Source of the DNA: Vanilla planifolia
Lineage: Eukaryota > Streptophyta > Magnoliopsida > Asparagales > Orchidaceae
Length of the DNA stretch: 64,000 bases
NCBI GenBank assembly: GCA_023846275.1
Contig: CM043869.1
Span: 34,870,737-34,934,736, forward strand
Reading direction: 5' to 3'
A program made the translations under genes and the position numbers. Of the stretch, positions 22,087 to 33,500 are shown in pieces. Every line of letters begins with the position of its first letter. Within the stretch, counting starts at the first letter, position 1. The notes under the pieces were generated by a model. The model searched no databases. It was given only the letters and a program-made list of their open reading frames with translations, and was not told the origin of the DNA.

Positions 22087-24111
22087 TCATGTTTGCTATT
22101 GAAGACCGGTAATCTGTCTGTTGAGGCCCGAGAGGACGCTGTGAGGAAGACATGTGATTGCCCAGCCATGCCGTATCAGAAATATTATTATATAATTACT
22201 CAATTTAATATTTATTTACATAAGAAATATTTCATTGAAGTTTTAAAATGTTCTTAAATTGTATATGTAAATTTTTTTATTAGGAATCATCTATTTTAAT
22301 ATTTAAATATACTATCTAAATCTTTAATTTACTAAAACATTACTCTAATTAACTTATATCTATCAAAAAATTATTTACACGCTATAATGAGTTATTTGTG
22401 AATATGTTTCAGAAAGACTTAGAATTTTTTGAATAAAAAGAAGTCATTAAAGGTTAATTTTAAAATGTTATTATTCTATAAAATCTTTTCTAAAAAAAGT
22501 TAAAAAAAATTAATTAAAGACATGATTAAATATATTATTTGATAAAGATATAAATATAATAGAGACTTATCAAACTAATTAAAGTTTAAATATCAAAAGT
22601 AACTTTTATTTTGAAAGTACATTATATTATATAATTTATTTATTTTATTTAATTTGACATAATAAATAAAGGTTTAAGATCAAGATGTACTTCAGTTGTT
22701 TTTTTTTGTGGGTTTTCTGATGTATCAATTGGCCAATCTGCCTGAGTCCATGCTCCCGTTTTGATCTTCGAACATTAGAATCTAAGATTTTTTTAATAAT
22801 TAATATAATGATAAATGTTTAAATTAATATACAATATTTTTTTAATGAATATTAATTAAAATAAATTTTTTGTAATATTCTAAGAATAAGATGAAATAGG
22901 ATTAATTTTAAATATTATTATCTATATAAATAATCACATTTAAACAATTTTGTTTTAAAAACAGTTGATTAAATATTACGATCTCAATTATTTCTGGTGG
23001 AAGGGTGTTTAGGTAATTTGAAATAAAAAACCCTAACGCTTTCGCCGCAAGCTCCACATATAGATATATATACATGTAGGTGCCATTCTTTAATCTCCCG
23101 TTCTTTTCTTGTGTGCTAGTTAGCGTTCTTCGTATGTCACTAGTTATGAAGAAATTTAGATCATATTTGCTGATCTGCTTTCGTGAATGTCATCTCCTTC
23201 TCTTTTTATCCGAAGAGGCTTTGATGAGCAATTCTACCTATTTTCTGAGTTAGGGCAAACTTTTTGCTACTTCTCTGATTAACATACCAATGGATCCTTC
23301 TGAGCCTCTTTTGTTTTTACTGATCTCCAAATTTCCATTTTGCATTCGCTCATTCATCATTTTTCTTATTTTCCCGTTGATGTGATGATATGTTTGTCGG
23401 AATGTTCTGTGTCGACTAAACATAGCCTAGACTACAATTATCTGATCAACGGTTGTATCCTTTCTTGAGATTGTTCTATATTTTTTCAAGTTGTTACCTT
23501 TAAACTAGGGTTTGTTTTATGTCGTGCGAATCGGCAAATCTGATTTGTAAGAATTTTTAGATCCGTGCACAATAAGCCGATGCGCTGGACGCATGGGAAG
23601 AAGGTAGCATGGCAAAGTGTACGGATATTTACTGTGGTCTACATGTCTGCTCGCTTTGATGCCTTTGGGTTGATGATTAGTGGGCCTGGATATGACCCAT
23701 ATTTTTAAAATTTTGGCAAAATTGGCCATTTAATTAGTAAATTTTTCTTTCAAAGTCTAGTACAGTTGTGAAAAAAATTAAAATAATTTTTAATGAATGA
23801 TCTTTTGTTGCTACGACTGGTCTTTCACTCAATTTTATGGCAAAAAATGTTGTATCTTACTATTGCCATTGGTGGTTTGTTGGTTTAGTAATAAGCGTAA
23901 TGTAAGACTTACAGTGGAGAAGATGCCTTACAGTATGGCTGAAGAATGATCAATGGGTGTAGTAGTTGAATTTTGGAATTAATTTGAGGTGTATCTTCGA
24001 GAGGAAAGTCTTAATTAAGAGTTTAGTTCAGCTGTCACATTATCCTGAAATTGTTTCTATTTCTTTATCAGAGAGACCCTAGGAAGTAGCTATCAAGAGT
24101 AATAACAAAGA
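22087..24111. other. Non-coding stretch with a possible telo-box
   Basis: The sequence is mostly AT-rich without a coding frame. About 23010-23110 is less AT-rich and contains AAACCCTAA at 23028-23036, a telo-box motif common in plant ribosomal-protein and translation-gene promoters. A short pyrimidine-rich 5'-UTR-like stretch follows, but no open frame that I recognise. It could be an orphan promoter fragment. Confidence 0.4.
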
Positions 24112-24905
24112 ACAGAGTTTTTAGGCGGAAGTATTTAAAAGCATTTTTGAGAATTGTATCTTGAATTGGGGATGTCAAAAGGTAGGGTGGATGATTAAAA
24201 GGATAATGTTGTTGGCGATAAATGTGAGCTTTGTTAATTTGATTTTGTATTTGATGGAGAAGACACAAGAAACAGAGTTTTTAGGCAGAAGTATAAAAAA
24301 GCAGTTTTGAGAATTGTGTCTTGAATTGGGGATGCCAAAAGGTAGGGTGGATGATTAAAAGGATGATGTTGTTGGTGATAAATGTGAGCTTTGTTAATTT
24401 GATTTCGTATTTTGATGGAGAAGACAAAGAACAGAGTTTTAGGCGGAAGTATTTAAAAGCATTTTTGAGAATTGTTTCTTGAATTGGGAATGCCAAAAGG
24501 TAGGGTGGATGATTAAAAGGATAATGTTGTTGGTAATAAATGTGAGCTTTGTTTATTTGATTTTGTATTTGATGGAGAAGACAAAAAACAGAGTTTTAAG
24601 GCAGAAGTATTAAAAAGCATTTTTGAGAATTGTATCTTGAATTGGGGATGCCAAAAGGTAGGGTGGATGATTAAATGGATAATGGTTTTGGTGATAAACG
24701 TGAGCTTTGTCAATTTTATTTTGTATTTGATGGAGAAGACAAAGAACAGAGTTTTTAGACAGAAATATTAAAAAGCATTTTTGAAAATTGTATTTTGAAT
24801 TGGGGATGCCAAAAGGTAGGGTGGATGATAAAATGGATAATGGTTTTGGTGATAAACTTGAGCTTTGTTAATTTGATTTTGTATTTGATGGAGAAGAGAA
24901 AAAGA
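24112..24905. repeat. Minisatellite, five copies of about 158 bp
   Basis: Units start at the motif ACAGAGTTTT at 24112, 24272, 24431, 24588 and 24746 (spacings 160, 159, 157, 158). Each contains GGTAGGGTGGATGAT and ends near TTGATGGAGAAGA. The copies differ by scattered substitutions and small indels. Repeated short open frames on the minus strand come from the repeat and are not genes. Confidence 0.92.
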
Positions 24906-27573
24906 TATGGATAGCAGGTTATTGAGCATTTTTCTGTAAGAATTATTTATTGAGATATTTTCATTTTTAAATATGTTAACTGCTCTAAGAAGTCAAACTG
25001 ATAGATCCATGAACTTATTGAGATCAAAATTCTCTTCGAAATTCCTCTTAACGCTAAAATCTTTTCAAGCCATCCCTTCTAAACATTGCCATACTTTTGT
25101 ATTATCTTATAAACACTTTTTGAGTGACAAAACCTCATACAATGATGTTGATTCACTTCAACAATTTACTAGAACAATTTATCAAACCTTCTCTTTTTCT
25201 CAAAAGTATTTTCAATGTCACTGACTTTCTTTCCTGCTGCCTTGTAAGAACTCCTTTTGAGTTTGAAATGAATCATATGCCCTTTAGTGGAAGGATTTAC
25301 TTCGATTCTTATGCTCTTATCCATGGAACTTTCACAGTCTACAACACGTAGATTTACTTCAACATTTATTGCTTTCGAAATGTCTTATCATTCTCTTTTA
25401 AAGACTGTTGAATTTGGTGTTTTTAAGTGATTTAGGTCCTCCACTTGTGCTTCAACTTGCAAAATGAATTAAGCATAATATCCTTTCATTGCAAGGTTTA
25501 TCCTCTATTGTCTCAGGAAGTTGACTAAATCCTTGTACGTAAGTATTGAATAGCAAAAATAACTTGATAAACATCAAGTTGTATCATAACTTATACTACA
25601 TTGATCATGTGATTTTCAGTGGTAAAAAACCTAAACGGACACCATCAAGGCCTCCAACTTCAGTTGTACATGATCTTAAATTGAGCCTAGTGTGAAAACT
25701 TTGATGCGGTATTGCCTTCAATTCTAGCATTTTGATTGGGCTCTTAGCAATTAGATTGCTATGATAAAGAAATATCAAAGATAGCTTTCATTAACCCTTT
25801 CTATACATCTCTTTAAATTGAAAATAACACTTTCAAATTAAAAAAAAGGTTTTAGCAGGCTTCTTTTTGATAGCATTCTTACCTTTGTTATTGTTATTCA
25901 TTTTTAATGATAGGTCTGATTTAGGTTTTTTCAAATCTTTCAAAATTGTGTTTTTTCCAATTGCAAGATTATATGAGTATTTTTGAATTCCAACATTGCC
26001 ATTTAGAATGATTAGGCATTGATTGCCCTATTTTGTTTTTAGAGGTATTATTTTTTCTCTTATCCATATAGTCCTCTCTGGACATTCAAGGAAATATTTT
26101 TTATTTTTTGTTTTTAGAATTTCAGTTGATTTTTGTGGGTATATTCTTTGAGATAAGTTATCTTGGAAATTATTCCTAAATGAAAATTTCATTTGAATAA
26201 TTTTCTTAGGACATTCAAGGAAAGAATTTTTTTTTAAATTTTTAAGGTCAATGTAATCTTTTTGAGGTCTTTCAATATGCTCATTTAGTGATTATTTCAT
26301 AGCATGTAAAACCTTTTATGTATTCCACAAGAAAACAATCATTTTAGGGAAGACTAACGTTAACAATTTATTGATGTCTCTGTTGAGCTTCCTAGGAGTG
26401 TTGATTGCGAAATTTTTTGAGACAGGCCTTTCCTCCGCTGAAAGAAACATTTGTAATGTAAAATCAATAGTTGTCTTTTAACTGGATTTGTTATTAACAA
26501 AAGGCAATTTTAGTTCTATCCAAATTTTTTTTTGTGGTAGTCATTGCTTGTTTGCATTGTGATACAAATTTTGGATTTACGAAAGTTATTACTTTTTTGG
26601 TAAAATGTGAAGGTAATTAAAGCAAGGGAAAAGGAAGAAATTTTGGTTTCCTTATTGTTCTGAGCGAAGAACAATTTTTTTTTTTGGGTGCTTTTTGAAG
26701 TACAATTTTATTAACAAATGTCATTGGTGTGGTTAAATTGTGACTAGTTGCGTAAATTATTCTTAATGGTTTAATTGTTATCAAAGAATCTATTGATGTG
26801 GTCTAGAGTCATTTTATAGATTGGCACTTAGAATTGATATTTAATTTTAATGAATAGTTTACATTTGGTTTGTCTTTTGTTTACATTTTTTAGATCATGA
26901 TAATGTTTAGGGTATAGAGTTAGAAATGAAGAACAGTTGATCAATTTAGTGCAATTCTTGTGGCTTCAGATTGTTTTTGTTAAACTAAACAATATCCCTT
27001 GTGAGGAAGAATGAAGAGATTGAAATTAAAAATGTGTTAAGAATGATGTAAGGTATTCTTAAATTATTGCTTGCTTGAAGCATATTAGCAAATTCTGTAA
27101 GCGCAAGTTTTAGTTCTCAAGGAATTGGTGTTTTGTATTTTAGAGAATGACTCCTTAGTTATCCAATTTTATGATTTTGTATTTTAGAAATAATGATAAG
27201 AAAATTATTTATAATTTTATTTCTCAAGCTAATTCAAAAGAAAATGACCCCAAAAATTCACTGAAACTCATTGTTGAGTTTTCTTCCTCTAAATTGCTTT
27301 ATATGTTTTTTTCTGTGATCTTTTGTTTTTCCTGTTTTCTAAAAGGGTTGTTCTTGGTTCCTAAAAATTTCTAAAACAAAATATCTAGGTTTCCGCTTCT
27401 TCTAATCAAATTGAACAAGAACTTTGATCTTTATTAGAGTTCGAAATCCGAAGTAATCATACCATTGGAACAAAGCTCTAGAATCCAGAAGTAAGGTAGG
27501 TGTTGCGAAACGAAAGAAATGAGAAATAAATAAACATATGATGTGCCTATGTTGATGGAAAAACTGTAATCAC
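24906..27573. other. Non-coding AT-rich stretch
   Basis: No gene recognised. The open frames at 24973-25224 and 25124-25351 show no family motif and no convincing splice context. I treat them as chance. Confidence 0.5.
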
Positions 27574-27755
27574 CTTTTCTTGCGAGGTAACCACAATAGA
27601 AGAGCAACCGGGTTCAGTGAAGAGTAGGATTTGGATTCATCTTTGGCACTTCGCCTTGAAGCAACTGAAAACTCCAAACCAATGAAACATGGCTGATTTG
27701 CCTCACTGCAAGGCAATGACGGAAAACAAAACTTGGGATTTGGCTTGCTACACTT

Positions 27756-27800
<45 letters not shown>

Positions 27801-27824
27801 ACCCCAAATGACCAAGCAATGCAA
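27574..27824 (-). other. Doubtful first exon on the minus strand
   Basis: On the minus strand an open frame from the ATG at 27824 runs through a purine repeat (Arg-Glu repeats, so partly artefact) into about 50 residues of ordinary composition (PNPKFCFPSLPCSEANQPC, SVASRRSAKDESKSY). It ends at AAAAG followed by GTGATT, a possible donor site at 27574/27573. The region is less AT-rich than its surroundings. No family was recognised and no following exon was found. It may be the 5' end of a gene running leftwards, or chance. Confidence 0.2.
27759..27798. repeat. (CT)20 microsatellite
   Basis: A perfect run of twenty CT dinucleotides, inside the doubtful minus-strand exon. Confidence 0.97.
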
Positions 27825-30100
27825 AGAAAGGAAATGAAAGATGTGTTTCTCTTAAAGAACAAGAGGATTTGTTGAAGGTAGTAATGAAAAAATGGATTTG
27901 GTTTTAATCATTTAATAAATTAATTAAAAATAATTTCTTAGTTAATATTTATATTTTGAATAATTGTAGTAATTTTAGGGGAGTTTAATTATGGTGAAAT
28001 GAAAGACATTAGATTCCTTTTGGGGGAAGTTATTTAATAATTTCAATATTTTAAAATATTTTATTTTTGAACTAAATTTTATTTATTTTATAAAAAACGA
28101 AAGATATCATAAATTATGTATCTCTCCAAGCTTGATTTTTTTATTCATCGTATTATACAGAAATTTTTAATGGTATAATTAAAAATAATCATCATGCTTA
28201 ATTCTTGGGTTAATTTTATCTTTTAGGCATATTGATGCTAGGGAAAATATATTAAAACAATGCCAACAAGCAAATCTAATGGGTTCAATGATGTAGGAGA
28301 TCTGCTCTTATTACAAAATCAAGGATTATGTCATGAGGGTCAAAAAGGATCTATACATAAGGGTTTTATGTAATAATGGTTTTGAATGTTATTGAATAGA
28401 TGACATTTATGAGTTTTTTGTAGAATTTTTTTTTGTTTTTATGTATTTTTTGTTTGTTTGTATTTCATTATTATTTTATTAGGTCATTAGATATTTTTAT
28501 TTTTTTTTTGAATTTATGACCTTTTTTTTAATATTACTTAAATATTGTTATTGAAAAGAAAAAATAACAAGAGTTTGTGATTGATTGAGAACCAAGAGAT
28601 TGTGAGGTATATGTGTGCATAGGGATTCTCTCAAATGAAGGTATTGGATAGCCTACATTTCTTATTTGGATTGTAATTTGAATGCATTTTTTTTTCTTTA
28701 TCATCTTCCTTCCTTCCAACTATAGTTGACCTTAGTGCCATCCCTTCCTCCTTAATTCTCATTAGCTTTATCACTATTGCCTTGTTTAATAATTGCTAAT
28801 GATTTTATCTCTCTCAATTGCATGCCAATTAATAGATCTAGATGATTTAGGGCATTCTAATTGATCCATGTCATGTCACATGAATCACTTAGGTTTGCTA
28901 CTATGCCTTTTATTAAATTGCTCTTACCTCCAAGTTGGAGTCTTGTTATTTATGATCTTCTTTCTTGCATCCAAGAACATTCTACCCAACACTAAGCAAT
29001 GACTCTCGTCAGGTTCATAGCCTCTCCTCATTGCAAATGGTTATCATGTGGCACACCCAATTGAATATTACATGATGTTGTTACATCATATAGAAGTTTA
29101 AGAAAGAATAAGGGCAAAATTTATGTAAGCTTCTAAACAAGGTATATAAGAGTTGGTAGTGAAACATATAAGCCAATGTCGTGTTTCCTTTATTTTTGTA
29201 GTTTGGCAAACAACAAACTTAATTGCGATGAACAACAGTATGTTGATGCTTGATATCATGGTGGTGATGAAGACTACAACCATGACTATGAAGGGATGTC
29301 AAAGTTGTAGTCGACAAGGATGTGGTGACTTTGCTTCCACAATTATTGGCTTTGCATTTTGGTGGTTTTGCTTGGGGTTGACATTGGAGGCAACAATACA
29401 AATTGTGGGATGTGGTGATCGAGGGTGGATCAAAATGAGTGGCTAGCACATAGTAACACTAAGCATCATAATAGTGATGGATGATTGATTTGATATAGTT
29501 TAATAAAAACGTGATTTGGTAATTATTTTTATTAATTGATATAAGTAAATATATTTTTTTTTATTGTTGATTGCATATGTTTACTTTTTAATAAAAGAAT
29601 TAAAATAAGAATAGATTAGTTTTTTAAATATGTTATTTGTGTGTCAAAATAATATATTTTCTATATCATTAGTATTGCATATGATGTGGATAATAGTTTA
29701 TGTAAGATTGTTGATATGATTATTTTTTTGAAATATTTATTTAGATAAATAAATATTTACTATTTGGATTTTTTTAATTGAACTTAAAATTAAAAACAGA
29801 ATCATAGTAATTTAAAAACTTATAAATATTTTAACATATTTTGAAAGTAAACTAAGATAATGTTATTTAAATTCTCATTGTCATAATGAATGATTTTTGA
29901 ATGAATTCTAATATATCAAGTTAAAAAATTGAAAAACAAAAAACATCAGGTGGATTTTTGTTACCGGTGAATGGCATATATTGTGATTGTGGCTTTAAAA
30001 TATTTTATAAAAATAAATTTTTGAATTTTTTTTTTGAAAAATAAATTATAAAAATTGTTGGTTAAATTAAGTTGAAATGGAAAAAAAAAAAAAAACTATT
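27825..30100. other. Non-coding AT-rich stretch upstream of the transporter gene
   Basis: No gene recognised. The open frame at 29153-29446 has no family motif. The last few hundred bases should contain the transporter gene's promoter, but no convincing TATA box or element could be singled out. Confidence 0.45.
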
Positions 30101-30203
30101 AGCAGATAACACGCCATTCTTCTGCGTTGGTCTGCTAATGCGGCGAGTTTCGAGCTTGCATTGAGCCAGGCAGGAAAAATCCGACGCTTAAGCGCGGCTT
30201 TCG

Positions 30204-30551
30204 ATGGGATTGCGACCGCTGCGTCTCGTCGTGCTCCGGCATGTCTACTTCGTTGGCCAATCCGAATTTCTACCGCAGCAAAATCGAAATTTATCGGCTG
30301 TCGCTCGCCATACAGCCGTGATCTCTCTTACGGAGCACCAGAGTCACTCTGTCATATTCCGGAGATGGCATGGAGGTCATTCCCACGAAGATCACCATCA
30401 GCATCTCCGCGAAGAAGGCGGGAGTGCGGAGGGAATATTCCGTCTGGGACTCGCCGCTGACGTTGCCCTTTCCATCGGCAAGGCCTTCACAGGGTACGTC
30501 TGCGGCAGCACTGCCATCATCGCAGATGCTGCGCATTCAGCCACCGACGTC
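30204..30551 (+). CDS. MTPC2: MTPC2-like exon 1
   Basis: Codons 1-116, ending ...SATDV before the donor GTAAGG (phase 0). It covers the N-terminal tail, the His-rich [14 protein letters not shown]1 ([17 protein letters not shown]) and the first part of TM2 with H111 and D115. It is GC-richer than its surroundings. Confidence 0.9.
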
Positions 30552-33500
30552 GTAAGGGTTGCATCAATTTAAGTTGGCTTTTTAGATTCAGTGTTGGCGT
30601 TTCTGTGTTCTTTTTTTATGAAATTCAAACAGAGCTTATGATACATCAAAAAACAGTCAAGTACAAACGTTGCAATCCCAATCAAGGATTGTGTAAAAAC
30701 CGCTTGGGAGGGACAGACCTCGTCGCAGCATAAGTTTCCAAAGCTTGTCCTTTGTACTATTCAGTATCACCTTATAGTCAGCAGAATAGAGAAACAGGGA
30801 TGTGATTGGTTGCATTGCATCATCTGGATGGTAACCTCGGAGCTTATCATGCAAGCTATGATCACCAATAAGTGTCTAGCTCCATCCATATGTCCTTAGC
30901 CAAGGCTGCGCACTTGCTAGTAAAATAAAGAGCTCTTATGTGACTTTATACTCATTGACTTAATATGAGATCAGTTGAACTTCTAATACACCCAAAAAAT
31001 CACCAGTGTGATCTTTGACAATAGCTCCATTCACACTCAAACTCAGTTCAAGTGTGGGGCAATCAGTAAGGAAGAAGAGGGCCTAGGTCATGTAGGTTTG
31101 GGGGATTTCAATGCCAAGAATTTTTGGAAAGACAAATCAAAATATCCATAGAAATCACATGTGCAGTAATTATTGATGGAGACCTGATGGGTCCAACATG
31201 TGCCTTTGTGTTATTGTTGTGCCAAATATAGTAGAAGGTCATAGAAAGATACTGAAAGTGGACAAAATTATGGTCAGTATTAGCATGGACAACCATATCC
31301 TGGAGAAGGTTGACGAGGGAGCTAATTGTTTCTTGTACGTGCATTACTCACACAAGAGCTGAAGGCTCCATGGGTAAATCTATTGGCAACAAGACATGAT
31401 CTATATCCTCCAAAGCCTCACAAATCCAAGGGTAGCAAACAAACACTCATAACTAGTAGAATGTTGGCATTGTTCTAACATGGACCCACCAAAGGAGCTT
31501 AGTAACTTGGATTGGATTTTGAGTTACTAACACCATTACAACCCACAAATAGAAACTTGTACAATATTGATGTGCTGGCATTGATGCCTTGGACTAGTCA
31601 ATTGCCCTTTGCAATAATGAATGCTACTAATCCTGTTTGCTAGATTTATCTCGAAGAGTTGCATGAACATCCTATTGGTCATCTTTTGTTAGTAGATAAA
31701 TTATCTCCTATGACACCTCATTCTCCACATCAAGGTTGGTAGGTCACAAGCTTAGAGGAACTGGCATAGCATAAGTGTTCTCCATTAGTCAATTGCCCCT
31801 CCCTGATTTGACCAGCCACATTAAGTTGCCCTTGACAATCCTATCGCCTAAGTGTACTAAGCTCTAAATGTAGGAATCCTCTCATGAGATGGTCAACACA
31901 TGTTGGTGGCCGCCATATCTCACCCTGGAGCTATAAACGCAAAAAACCGATCCTTTCTTGCAAGGATCTTGGTTGCATGCTTGGCAACCAAGACATTCCT
32001 TGAATCCTTACTTTTTTATTGGCTTAGTTTAGCTTGATAGCTTCTTCTTAATATTTAATTTTTTGACACTAAACATCCAGTTTGGAAACTTTAAGAAATA
32101 GAATGGTAGAATAACTGTGAATTTGTAACTGTCACTCATATTTGTTGGAAAGATTACTATTCTGATATAAGCTCTGTTACATTTTGCTGTTAGATAATTA
32201 TAAATTTGTATGCAAAGTTGTAAATTTCTTTTTTTGTTTAGATTTTGAAACCATCTTATGCAAGGACAATGTTCTTGTTTTATTTTTTTGTAACAATCTT
32301 TATAATTTAATCTTTCAGTAATTTTTTCTCTTTCCTAGTTACTGTAATTGTTGTAGATCGTTGAGAGCTGTCTTTGCCTTTTCATATGATACCTCTTCTG
32401 TATTCTTGTGTTTATACGTTCTCTTATTGGCTAGGGAGTTTGTAGTTACTTATTTTTGTCCACCAACTCATTCATTATGCAGGTTTTGAGTGGTGTTGCT
32501 TTGTGGTCATACAGGGCTGCTAATGCTCCTAAGGATGAAGAACATCCATATGGTCTCTTCATATCTGATGCCTCACTGTTCTTGCTCACTTTAGAAATCT
32601 TTTGATACTATTCTTCAGTTCCTAGCATATTACTTAATTGTTTTTTCTTTGGATACTAATTTTTTGCCAACAGTAAAGATAATATCATACATCTCAATTA
32701 AGAAGGTTATTTGTTTTCATAATGTGAAGTTCTGTTTATGATTGTCAAAGATCAGAATTAATGATCGTGATGTCCATTATGTATCATTGCTTTGTAATTG
32801 CTTATTCTTATATCATCTATGATCCTAATTAGATGTCCTTTTTTTAACATAGATCAGTCTTGGCACATTTAATATGCATCACCAATTTGTATTTGGTGAA
32901 TTATGTATGAGGGTTTCATTTTGTATTAAATTCATATTTCATATGATTAGTGATTTGCAACAAGCTTTTTTAGGCTTAGCATCTTGTTGAAACCTTTTGT
33001 CTGAATTTTTCAGATTTGTAACAAGTTCATAGTTGGGCCAATCAATTAAAATTTCCATAAAAAACTACTTTCCACTATTAAATGTGGAAATAATCACTCT
33101 CTAATACTAATCACAAGGACAAGTTATAGTCCCACTAGTTAAGTTACATAAATTCTTTTGGTCAATGTGTTTTATGTATTAAAAACTCTCATGTCCATTC
33201 ATGTTAAGCTCTTTTGAATTGTCTCTTGTCATGTGTTTTTGGCTCTATCTCTTCTTTTATTTATAAGAGAAAAATTTGAAAACTCATATTTCCTAATAGG
33301 TGCATTAAATGACATCTATTTAACATGTTCAAATCATTTAAGTCGATTCTCTATAATCTTCCCTACAATTCTATATAAAATTTATCTTTAATGCAGCATT
33401 TTCTCGTCATATCCTCTCATGTGTAGATATATCCAAACATTCTCATCTTTGCAACACCTCTTTTATTTGTATGTTGGATTTTGACAGGTCAATATTTCAT

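Noticed and set aside
23222..23278. Possible C/D box snoRNA (TGATGA ... CTGA)
   Set aside because: The boxes are present, but the bases outside them do not form the terminal stem and the spacing is short. Such motifs occur by chance.
24281..24713. Short similar minus-strand frames repeated in a row
   Set aside because: They arise from the 158-bp minisatellite and have no independent support.
24973..25351. Open frames with a basic, organelle-target-like start
   Set aside because: No recognisable domain, and frames break quickly; too weak to call a gene.
30161..30460. Alternative frame over transporter exon 1
   Set aside because: The overlapping frame from 30204 carries the CDF signature and correct splice phase; this one has neither.
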